Positions 7,335-13,640 of a stretch of 14,587 nt of DNA are shown piece after piece. The position numbers and the translations under genes are program-made. Each line of letters begins with the position of its first letter. Position 1 is the first letter of the stretch. Origin of the DNA: Flavobacteriaceae bacterium UBA4439 (GTDB lineage: Bacteria > Bacteroidota > Bacteroidia > Flavobacteriales > Flavobacteriaceae); the NCBI GenBank assembly GCA_002390455.1, contig DGPN01000041.1, forward strand, positions 1 through 14,587, given 5' to 3'. The notes under the pieces were generated by a model. It was not told the origin of the DNA. It worked only from the letters and a program-made list of their open reading frames with translations, and did no database searches.

Positions 7335-8855
7335 ATGCCAATTCCCCTTTTCAATTCTGTTGCTTCTTGGTTTCTTAAAAAACGCATCCATCAAATGGAG
7401 TTATTCATGAAGTATCCCATTGAAGTGCAACAGGAATTGTTTTATGGTCTTGTGAATATTGCCTCGAAAACGGAAACAGGAAAAATTTACGATTTTAAGT
7501 CCATTAAAAACTATACAGACTTTAAGAACCGTCTTCCTATTGTAGGCTACGAAGATATCGTTAATGAAATTGAACGTTGTAGAAAAGGTGCTCAAAACAT
7601 TTTTTGGCCCACACCCATCAAGTGGTTTGCCAAATCCAGCGGAACCACCAATGCCAAAAGCAAATACATCCCCATCAGCAATGAATCATTGGAAGACTGC
7701 CATTACAAAGCTGGGAAAGACATGCTTTCTATTTATTACAACAACAATGAGGATGCGCAAATCTTGGCTGGTAAGTGTTTGCGTTTGGGAGGAAGTAGTG
7801 AATTGTATCAAAATACAAACAGTTATTTTGGAGATTTGTCAGCCATCATTATCGACAACCTTCCTTTTTGGGCAGAATTGGGCAGCACACCCAGCCAGAA
7901 AGTATCACTCATGTCCGAATGGGAAAGCAAAATGGAAGCCATCATTAAAGAAACCTTAGAAGAAAAAGTCACCAGTCTGGCAGGAGTTCCCTCTTGGATG
8001 TTGGTATTGTTGCAAAATGTTCTGAAAAAAACACAAAATACAACCATTACAGAAGTATGGCCAATGATTGAGGTTTACTTCCACGGAGGAGTTAGTTTTC
8101 ATCCCTATCGCGAACAATTCAAAAAATTATTTCACGGTACCGATCTCAACTTTTTTGAAATCTACAATGCCTCTGAGGGATTTTTTGGAATACAAGACCA
8201 TAATGATTCGCAAGAATTACTGTTGATGCTCGACTACGGTATTTTTTATGAATTTATCCCAATGGATCAGAAAAATCGAGATGAAACTGAAGTCATACTC
8301 CCCCTTAGTGAGGTTGAATTGGGAAAAAACTATGCCATGGTCATCACCACCAATGCAGGATTGTGGCGCTACAAAATCGGGGATACTGTAAAGTTTACTT
8401 CTTTGAATCCCTACCGCATTCAAATTACAGGGAGAACAAAAAATCACATCAATGTCTTTGGAGAAGAATTGATGATCGAAAATGCAGAGGTGGCGCTCAG
8501 CAAAGCCGCTAAAATCATGAATCTTGATATAGTGGACTATACTGCTGGGCCAATCTTTATGGGAACCAACCAAAAAGGAGGGCATCAATGGCTGATCGAA
8601 TTTAAAAATCCCCCGGGAGATAGCAATCGATTTGTTGAACTTCTGGATCAACTTTTAAAGGAAGAAAATTCTGACTATGAGGCCAAAAGATACAAGAACA
8701 TGACCCTGACACTTCCCAAGCTGGAGATTGCCAAGAAAAACCTGTTCTACAATTGGATGGCCAAAAAAAATAAATTGGGAGGACAACATAAAGTGCCTAG
8801 GTTATCCAATAAAAGAGATGTCTTGGAAGAGCTACTAATGATGAACGGAGCGTAA
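7335..8855 (+). CDS. GH3 family (auxin-responsive GH3-like) acyl-adenylating enzyme
   Basis: 506 residues, a full-length GH3 protein. In plants GH3 enzymes activate a carboxylic acid hormone with ATP and join it to an amino acid. Bacterial members are widespread in Bacteroidota, and their substrates are mostly unknown. All three adenylation motifs are visible: SSGTTNAKSKYIP (101-113, phosphate-binding), YNASEGFFG (277-285), and WRYKIGDTVKF (344-354). A GRTKNHINVFGEE hinge (366-378) precedes the C-terminal lid domain. The motifs look intact, so an active ligase or adenylate-forming enzyme is expected, but neither acid nor amine can be named. It appears to be a single-gene unit, convergent with clpX at a one-base gap. 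No biosynthetic partner genes lie nearby. Confidence 0.9.
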   Translation: MPIPLFNSVASWFLKKRIHQMELFMKYPIEVQQELFYGLVNIASKTETGKIYDFKSIKNYTDFKNRLPIVGYEDIVNEIERCRKGAQNIFWPTPIKWFAKSSGTTNAKSKYIPISNESLEDCHYKAGKDMLSIYYNNNEDAQILAGKCLRLGGSSELYQNTNSYFGDLSAIIIDNLPFWAELGSTPSQKVSLMSEWESKMEAIIKETLEEKVTSLAGVPSWMLVLLQNVLKKTQNTTITEVWPMIEVYFHGGVSFHPYREQFKKLFHGTDLNFFEIYNASEGFFGIQDHNDSQELLLMLDYGIFYEFIPMDQKNRDETEVILPLSEVELGKNYAMVITTNAGLWRYKIGDTVKFTSLNPYRIQITGRTKNHINVFGEELMIENAEVALSKAAKIMNLDIVDYTAGPIFMGTNQKGGHQWLIEFKNPPGDSNRFVELLDQLLKEENSDYEAKRYKNMTLTLPKLEIAKKNLFYNWMAKKNKLGGQHKVPRLSNKRDVLEELLMMNGA

Positions 8856-8856
8856 T

Positions 8857-10086
8857 TTAGGAAACGACTTTCAATGCAGGCATCTCGATCTTGACCAGTT
8901 TTTGCTCCGCATAGCCTTTGGTCACTTTCAAAGTCTTAACATCCGATTCGGGCAATTCAAACATCGCATCGTTCAATACAGCCTCACACAAAGAGCGTAA
9001 ACCTCTGGCACCCAATTTGTATCCCAAAGCTTTTTCCACTATAAAGTCCAATGCACCTTGGGTAAAGGATAGATCAATACCGTCCATTTCAAACAATTGA
9101 ATGTACTGCTTTACCAAAGCATTTTTGGGAGTGGTCAAAATGCTACTCAAAGTTTCCTTATCCAAGGGATTCATATAAGTCAATACCGGCAGTCTTCCAA
9201 TAATTTCTGGTATCAATCCAAAAGATCTGATGTCGCGTGGTGTAATGTATTGTAGAATGTTTTCTGAATCTATTTTATTCAATTCCTTATTGGTATTGTA
9301 TCCAATGGCTTGTAGATTCAAACGATTGTTAATGGCGCGTTCAATGCCGTCAAATGCCCCTCCAGCAATGAATAGTATGTTGGAAGTATCTACCTCAATA
9401 AACTTTTGATCGGGATGCTTTCTTCCCCCTTTGGGAGGCACGTTAACGGTGGTTCCCTCCAATAGTTTAAGCAAAGCTTGTTGCACCCCTTCACCAGAGA
9501 CGTCTCGAGTGATGGAGGGATTGTCACCCTTACGTGCAATTTTATCTATTTCGTCAATGAATACAATGCCGTATTGGGCCTTTTCTACATCGTAATCGGC
9601 GGCTTGAAGCAAACGAGTAAGGATGCTTTCAACATCTTCTCCCACATAACCTGCCTCTGTCAAAACCGTGGCATCAACAATGGCCAAAGGAACTTTAAGC
9701 ATTTTGGAAATGGTTTGCGCCAGAAGGGTTTTTCCCGTTCCAGTTTGTCCAACCAATATGACATTACTTTTTTGAATTTCAACTTCACTTTTTCCTTTGG
9801 AGTGATTGATTCGTTTGTAGTGATTGTAAACAGCAACCGAGAGTATCTTTTTGGCAGATTCTTGGCCAATAACATATTCATCGAGAAAAGCCTTGATTTT
9901 TTTGGGAGGATGCAATTCCACATCAAACTTGTGTTCTGTTTTCTCCTCGTTGGTTTCCTCTTTGACAATTCCATGGGCTTGAAGAATACACTTGTCACAA
10001 ATGTGCGCATCTAAACCCGCAATAAGCAATTGCGTTTGGGGTTTGGCACGACCACAAAAGGAACAGTTTAATTCTTCCTTACTCAT
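8857..10086 (-). CDS. clpX: ATP-dependent Clp protease ATP-binding subunit ClpX
   Basis: AAA+ unfoldase that threads tagged proteins into ClpP. 409 residues. The N-terminal zinc-binding domain carries C8, C11, C30 and C33. Walker A is GQTGTGKT (113-120), the pore loop GYVGEDVE (146-153), Walker B VFIDEID (175-181), and the RKH pore loop is at 222-224. The arginine finger is in EIIGRLP (R298) and sensor 2 in GARGLRS (R361). The ClpP-docking loop reads IGY (261-263) instead of the E. coli IGF; the aromatic change is conservative. It starts 6 bases after clpP and is third in the tig-clpP-clpX operon. Its stop lies one base from the convergent GH3 gene. Confidence 0.98.
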   Translation of the reverse strand: MSKEELNCSFCGRAKPQTQLLIAGLDAHICDKCILQAHGIVKEETNEEKTEHKFDVELHPPKKIKAFLDEYVIGQESAKKILSVAVYNHYKRINHSKGKSEVEIQKSNVILVGQTGTGKTLLAQTISKMLKVPLAIVDATVLTEAGYVGEDVESILTRLLQAADYDVEKAQYGIVFIDEIDKIARKGDNPSITRDVSGEGVQQALLKLLEGTTVNVPPKGGRKHPDQKFIEVDTSNILFIAGGAFDGIERAINNRLNLQAIGYNTNKELNKIDSENILQYITPRDIRSFGLIPEIIGRLPVLTYMNPLDKETLSSILTTPKNALVKQYIQLFEMDGIDLSFTQGALDFIVEKALGYKLGARGLRSLCEAVLNDAMFELPESDVKTLKVTKGYAEQKLVKIEMPALKVVS

Positions 10087-10092
10087 GTTGTT

Positions 10093-10755
10093 TTATTTTA
10101 CAGCTCCCAAAACTTCATCGACCATACCGTAGTTTTTGGCCTCTTCTGCCTTCATCCAGTAATCGCGGTCACTATCTTGGTTCACCTTTTCAACGCTTTG
10201 ACCCGACTGCTTGGCAATGATTTGATACAATTCGTCTTTCAATTTAAGGATTTCCCTTGCTGTAATTTCGATGTCGGAAGCCTGACCTTGAGCTCCACCA
10301 AGGGGTTGGTGTATCATTACCCTTGAGTGGGTTAATGCGGAGCGTTTGCCCTTTTCTCCGGCACAGAGCAGTACTGCTCCCATAGAGGCAGCCATTCCTG
10401 TACAAATTGTGGCGACATTCGGTGTGATGAATTGCATAGTATCGTAAATTCCCAATCCAGCATATACTCCTCCACCGGGAGAATTGATATACATCTGAAT
10501 GTCTCGCTTGGCATCAGTACTTTGTAAAAACAAAAGCTGTGCTTGGATTACATTGGCAACACTATCGTTGATTGCCGTTCCCAAGAACATAATCCTATCC
10601 ATCATCAATCTCGAAAAAACATCCATCTGGGCAACGTTTAATTGACGCTCCTCAATAATGTAGGGTGTCATACTGCTGACGATCTTGTCGTAGTACATAG
10701 AGTTAATCCCGTGATGTTTTGTTGCAAATTCCTTAAATTCTTTTCCGTAATCCAT
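10093..10755 (-). CDS. clpP: ATP-dependent Clp protease proteolytic subunit ClpP
   Basis: Serine peptidase whose double seven-membered ring forms the degradation chamber docked by ClpX. 220 residues from the chosen start. The catalytic triad is S124 in GMAASMGA, H149 in VMIHQPLGG, and D198 in DSDRDYW; the Ser-His-Asp spacing (25 and 49) equals that of E. coli ClpP. The oligomer-forming block GGAQGQASDIEI follows the His. The frame extends to an ATG at 10785, but the added ten residues (MINFIYINLK) come from AT-rich spacer, and ClpP of Flavobacteriia begins M-D-Y-G-K-E-F, so the ATG at 10753-10755 is preferred. The region before the active core is about 13 residues longer than in E. coli and may be cleaved as a propeptide. 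The gap to tig is 35 bases, to clpX 6. Confidence 0.97.
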   Translation of the reverse strand: MDYGKEFKEFATKHHGINSMYYDKIVSSMTPYIIEERQLNVAQMDVFSRLMMDRIMFLGTAINDSVANVIQAQLLFLQSTDAKRDIQMYINSPGGGVYAGLGIYDTMQFITPNVATICTGMAASMGAVLLCAGEKGKRSALTHSRVMIHQPLGGAQGQASDIEITAREILKLKDELYQIIAKQSGQSVEKVNQDSDRDYWMKAEEAKNYGMVDEVLGAVK

Positions 10756-10790
10756 TTTTAAATTTATATAAATAAAATTAATCAAAAAAA

Positions 10791-12119
10791 TCAGCCTTGA
10801 CCATAGGCCTCCTTCACAAAAGCGTCAAAAGACAATTTTTTCTTTTTAAGTGACAAGTTGGACTTGTAAAATTCTAAAAGCTTTTTGCTCATCAATTGTT
10901 CCGAGAGTTTCCGAGCCTCGTCTTGATTCGACATCACTCTGGCTACAATCCCTTCGAGTTCCTCATCGGGCAATCCAGCCTGTCCATATTGGGCCATTTG
11001 CATCAAAATCATCTCTTTGGCAAACTCTTTTAATTCCTCAAATTTGATTTGCAGATCGTGACCAGCAATGATTTTCCCTTCGATCAACTGGTAGCGAATG
11101 CCTTTTTCAGAACGTTCGTATTCCTCACCAGCAGCCTCAGCTGTAAGCGGCTGTTCCCCGCTATTCTGCATCCATTTTTTTAAGAATTCGGCAGGTAAAT
11201 CAAATTTCGTCTTGGCCACCAAATACTCTGTTATGTCATTGAGCAACTTTTGATCGGACTGTTGTTCGAATTGCTTTTCGATCCCTTCTGTGATTTTGGC
11301 TTTCATTTCCTCTTCCGATTTCACAACATCAGGCCCGAAAATTTTATCAAAAAATTCTTGATTCATCTCGGCCAAAATACGTTCGTTGATTTCTTTAATA
11401 TCAAAGCTAATTTCTCCTTCAATATCTTTAAGCTTGTCGGTAGAAACGCTTAGTATTCTTGTGGCAGTAGATTCGTCTTTAAAAAGACCTTTATACTTCA
11501 ACTTGATTTCATCACCAACAGTTGCCTTTCCAAAAGCCAATTTATTAGACTTACCTTTTATCTGACCTAAATCAAAAGTATGGGAGGTCTCTATTTCAGC
11601 TGCCTCATTTCTTATTGCTGCAGTGATTTCGAAATCATCTTTGACATTTTTTTGAGCAACCAATTTGCCAAATTGTTTGCGATAATGCTTTACCTGATCA
11701 TTGATCATCTCATCAGTAGCGGTGATTTGATAGTGGATTACTTTATTCTTTTCGGTAAGTTTTACTTCAAATTCAGGGGAGAGTCCCAATTCGAAAGAAA
11801 AAGATAACTCAGGCGCTTTCCAATCCAAATCTTCATGCATCACCGGAAGTGGATTGCCTAGGATATTGATCTTTTCGTCCTTGAGATATTGATCCAAATT
11901 TTGTTGTAACAATTTATTGACCTCATCGGCAGTCACTGCTGTTTCGTACTGTTTTTTGATCATCCCCATGGGCACATGACCTTTTCTAAAGCCAGGGATA
12001 TTGGCTTTTTTTCGGTAATCTGTCAGCACGTTGTTAACTTTGTTTTCAAAATCGTTTCGTTCGATATTGATGGTAATCAAAGTGTTTAGGGCATCATTGT
12101 CTTTACGAGAAATCTTCAT
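10791..12119 (-). CDS. tig: Trigger factor (ribosome-bound chaperone)
   Basis: Chaperone that sits at the ribosome exit tunnel and shelters new chains. 442 residues. The ribosome-docking loop GFRKGHVPM (43-51), with F44-R45-K46, matches the E. coli signature at the same residue numbers. Residues ~160-245 occupy the place of the FKBP-type prolyl isomerase domain but lack the usual IPGFEDGL-like catalytic block, so isomerase activity is doubtful. Residues ~250-442 form the helical chaperone arms, ending in a basic SLKKKKLSFDAFVKEAYG tail. A longer frame runs up to 12188, but an excellent promoter lies inside it (12144-12174) and homology starts at M-K-I-S-R, so the ATG at 12117-12119 is the true start. 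It is first gene of the tig-clpP-clpX operon. Confidence 0.95.
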   Translation of the reverse strand: MKISRKDNDALNTLITINIERNDFENKVNNVLTDYRKKANIPGFRKGHVPMGMIKKQYETAVTADEVNKLLQQNLDQYLKDEKINILGNPLPVMHEDLDWKAPELSFSFELGLSPEFEVKLTEKNKVIHYQITATDEMINDQVKHYRKQFGKLVAQKNVKDDFEITAAIRNEAAEIETSHTFDLGQIKGKSNKLAFGKATVGDEIKLKYKGLFKDESTATRILSVSTDKLKDIEGEISFDIKEINERILAEMNQEFFDKIFGPDVVKSEEEMKAKITEGIEKQFEQQSDQKLLNDITEYLVAKTKFDLPAEFLKKWMQNSGEQPLTAEAAGEEYERSEKGIRYQLIEGKIIAGHDLQIKFEELKEFAKEMILMQMAQYGQAGLPDEELEGIVARVMSNQDEARKLSEQLMSKKLLEFYKSNLSLKKKKLSFDAFVKEAYGQG

Positions 12120-12143
12120 ATAATTAGGCGAAAAATGTGGGCG

Positions 12144-12174
12144 CAAAAGTACGTTTTTTATACTGGTTTGACAA
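12144..12174 (-). promoter_or_regulatory. Predicted promoter of tig-clpP-clpX
   Basis: On the minus strand, TTG (12174-12172), a 20-base spacer, and TACTTTTG (12151-12144) match the Bacteroidota primary-sigma pattern (TTG at -33, TAnnTTTG at -7) with ideal spacing. The RNA would begin about 12137, leaving a leader of about 18 bases before the ATG at 12119. This places the alternative upstream tig starts outside the transcript. Confidence 0.72.
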
Positions 12175-12243
12175 GAGGTTTGACACACATACTGTGATCT
12201 AATTCAATTTTTTTATGAATAAAAGCACATAAATTGGTTGCTG

Positions 12244-12276
12244 TTGGTTTGTTTTTAAAATAATATACTAAATTTG
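12244..12276 (+). promoter_or_regulatory. Predicted promoter of rpsP-rimM
   Basis: TAAATTTG (12269-12276) is an exact -7 element. Two -33 candidates exist: TTTG at 12248-12251 (17-base spacer) and TTG at 12244-12246 (22-base spacer). The RNA would start about 12283, giving a leader of about 47 bases that contains a hairpin. The promoter is back to back with that of tig; the 210-base gap between the two genes contains both plus about 70 bases (12177-12243) in which I see nothing definite. Confidence 0.7.
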
Positions 12277-12297
12277 CAGCCCTAGAATTAATAACCA

Positions 12298-12314
12298 GGA
12301 GGTCGGGAACCTCC
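12298..12314 (+). promoter_or_regulatory. Leader hairpin of rpsP pairing SD-like and anti-SD-like sequences
   Basis: GGAGGT (12298-12303), loop CGGGA, then ACCTCC (12309-12314): a perfect, GC-rich 6-bp stem in an otherwise AT-rich leader. GGAGG is a Shine-Dalgarno core and CCTCC is its complement in 16S rRNA. The GGAGG lies about 27 bases before the rpsP ATG, too far to act as a normal ribosome site, and the hairpin ends 15 bases before that ATG. There is no T-tract, so it is not an intrinsic terminator. A regulatory or RNA-stabilising role is inferred. Confidence 0.55.
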
Positions 12315-12329
12315 ATAAATTAATGTGAT

Positions 12330-13091
12330 ATGCCCGTAAGAATAAGACTTCAAAGACACGGAAAAAAAGGCAAACCTTTTTATTGGATCGTAGCGGCTGA
12401 TGGCCGTGCCAAAAGAGACGGTCGTTACTTGGAAAAAATTGGAACTTATAATCCCAATACCAATCCAGCCACTGTCGAACTGGATGTAGACCAGGCGGTA
12501 AAGTGGTTGGAAAATGGCGCTCAACCCTCTGATACTGCTAGAACTTTACTGTCCTATCGTGGTGCCATGATGAAGCACCACCTTAATGGAGGTGTTAAAA
12601 AAGGTGCGTTTTCTCAAGAAGAAGCCGAAAATCGCTTTGCAGCTTGGCTAGAAGAAAAACAAGCCAAAATTCAAGCCAAAATAGATGGTTTGCACAATGA
12701 CAAAGCCACCGATTTGGCTAAAAGGTTAGATGCTGAGAAAGCGGTAAATCAAAAAAGAATTGCCGATCTGGCCGCAGCTCCTGAAGCTGACGAAGACACT
12801 CAAGATGAAACTGCCGAAACTGCAGCCGAGGAAACTTCTCCAGCAGAAACAGAAGCCACACAAGAGGAAGTAGCAGCTGATAAAGACGCTGAAGAAACTC
12901 CCGCTGTCGAAGAAACCAAAGCAGAAGAAGCTCCCGCAGAGGAAGCCGTTCAAGAACCCGCTGCCGAAGAAACCAAAGCCGAAGAAGCTCCCGTTGAGGA
13001 GGCCACACAAGAACCCGCCGCCGAAGAGACTAAAGCCGAAGAGACTAAAGCTGAAGAGGCTCCTGCCGAGGAAGAGGAAACTAAAGAATAA
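12330..13091 (+). CDS. rpsP: 30S ribosomal protein bS16 with long acidic repeat tail
   Basis: bS16 binds 16S rRNA early in small-subunit assembly. Residues 1-~85 are the whole conserved protein: start MPVRIRLQRHGKKGKPFYWI, GRYLEKIGTYNP (31-42), AVKWLENGAQPSDTARTLL. E. coli bS16 is only 82 residues; this one has 253. Residues ~90-146 form a charged helical extension (AAWLEEKQAKIQAKI). Residues ~147-253 are almost only Glu, Ala, Pro, Thr, Lys and Asp, built from a 19-residue repeat. Extended bS16 is common in Bacteroidota, but this tail is long, strongly acidic and unlikely to bind RNA. The reading frame is intact throughout. First gene of a two-gene unit with rimM, 21 bases apart. Confidence 0.95.
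   Translation: MPVRIRLQRHGKKGKPFYWIVAADGRAKRDGRYLEKIGTYNPNTNPATVELDVDQAVKWLENGAQPSDTARTLLSYRGAMMKHHLNGGVKKGAFSQEEAENRFAAWLEEKQAKIQAKIDGLHNDKATDLAKRLDAEKAVNQKRIADLAAAPEADEDTQDETAETAAEETSPAETEATQEEVAADKDAEETPAVEETKAEEAPAEEAVQEPAAEETKAEEAPVEEATQEPAAEETKAEETKAEEAPAEEEETKE
12909..13085 (+). repeat. 57-bp in-frame tandem repeat encoding the bS16 tail
   Basis: Two near-identical 57-base units, 12909-12965 and 12966-13022, each encode E-E-T-K-A-E-E-A-P-(A/V)-E-E-A-(V/T)-Q-E-P-A-A. A third, diverged unit from 13023 carries an internal five-residue duplication (ETKAE twice) before the stop. Unit length is a multiple of three, so copy-number change by slippage or recombination would keep frame. Confidence 0.85.
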
Positions 13092-13112
13092 ATCCCTCCC
13101 CCTTCATTTATT

Positions 13113-13637
13113 ATGCTAAAAGAAGAATGCTTCTTTTTAGGTACCATAGTTGGTAAATACAGTTTTAAGGGTGAAATCCTTGCCAAACTTGATACTGACA
13201 GTCCAAACACCTATATAAATTTAGAATCCATACTCATTGAAACCCCTCAAGGTCTGGTTCCCTACTTTATTGATCGGAGTCAATTGCACAAATCTTCGCT
13301 ACTGAGGATAAAGTTTGAAGGTGTTGACTCTGACCACGATGCAGAAGCATTAATCAAGAAAGGTTTATTTCTCCCTCTCGATATGCTCCCACCGCTGGAG
13401 GGAAATCAATTTTATTATCACGAAATAACAGGGTTTATTGCCATAGATCAGATGGACAAAGAAATTGGCATCATTAAAAATGTCAATGACTCAGGTCCTC
13501 AACCACTATTTGTAATCGATGCAGATGGTACTGAAATACTGATTCCCGTTCATGATAATTTTATCAAAAATTTAGATCGTCAGGGGAAAAAGATGCACCT
13601 CGATTTACCAGACGGACTATTGGATATCTTTAAATAA
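13113..13637 (+). CDS. rimM: Ribosome maturation factor RimM
   Basis: Assists late 30S assembly and 16S processing, binding near uS19 on the head of the subunit. 174 residues, the normal length. The N-terminal RimM domain begins FLGTIVGKYSFKGEILAKL (8-26), where the usual HG(L/V)KGE motif reads YSFKGE. The C-terminal PRC-barrel has FYYHEITGF (100-108), GIIKNVNDSGPQPLFVI, and LIPVHDNFIKNLD (143-155). The gene follows rpsP by 21 bases, as in most bacteria, but the usual trmD and rplS do not follow. An 8-bp hairpin lies just inside the start. The stop is three bases from the convergent receptor gene. Confidence 0.95.
   Translation: MLKEECFFLGTIVGKYSFKGEILAKLDTDSPNTYINLESILIETPQGLVPYFIDRSQLHKSSLLRIKFEGVDSDHDAEALIKKGLFLPLDMLPPLEGNQFYYHEITGFIAIDQMDKEIGIIKNVNDSGPQPLFVIDADGTEILIPVHDNFIKNLDRQGKKMHLDLPDGLLDIFK
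13118..13137 (+). promoter_or_regulatory. Hairpin at the start of rimM
   Basis: AAAAGAAG (13118-13125), loop AATG, CTTCTTTT (13130-13137), with one further T: a perfect 8-bp stem beginning two bases after the rimM ATG. It is AT-rich, so moderately stable at best. Placed here it could slow initiation of rimM or lower its level relative to rpsP; this is inference and the codons may simply favour it by chance. Confidence 0.35.
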
Positions 13638-13640
13638 TCG

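Noticed and set aside
9478..10014. 178-residue plus-strand open frame opposite clpX
   Set aside because: It lies wholly antisense to an unmistakable clpX and has no recognisable domain or own start signals.
10756..10790. Possible internal promoter before clpP (TAAATTTA on the minus strand with an upstream TTG)
   Set aside because: The -7 element misses the final G and the spacer is 16 bases in very AT-rich DNA; not enough to call.
12186..12196. CACA-TAC-TGTG symmetric sequence between tig and rpsP, considered as a CRP-type operator
   Set aside because: Only four bases per arm with a wrong spacer for a TGTGA-N6-TCACA site; expected by chance.
12718..13010. Leu/Arg-rich and Gly/Phe/Ser-rich minus-strand frames opposite the rpsP tail
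   Set aside because: They are by-products of the repetitive GAA/GCC codons of the acidic tail read backwards.
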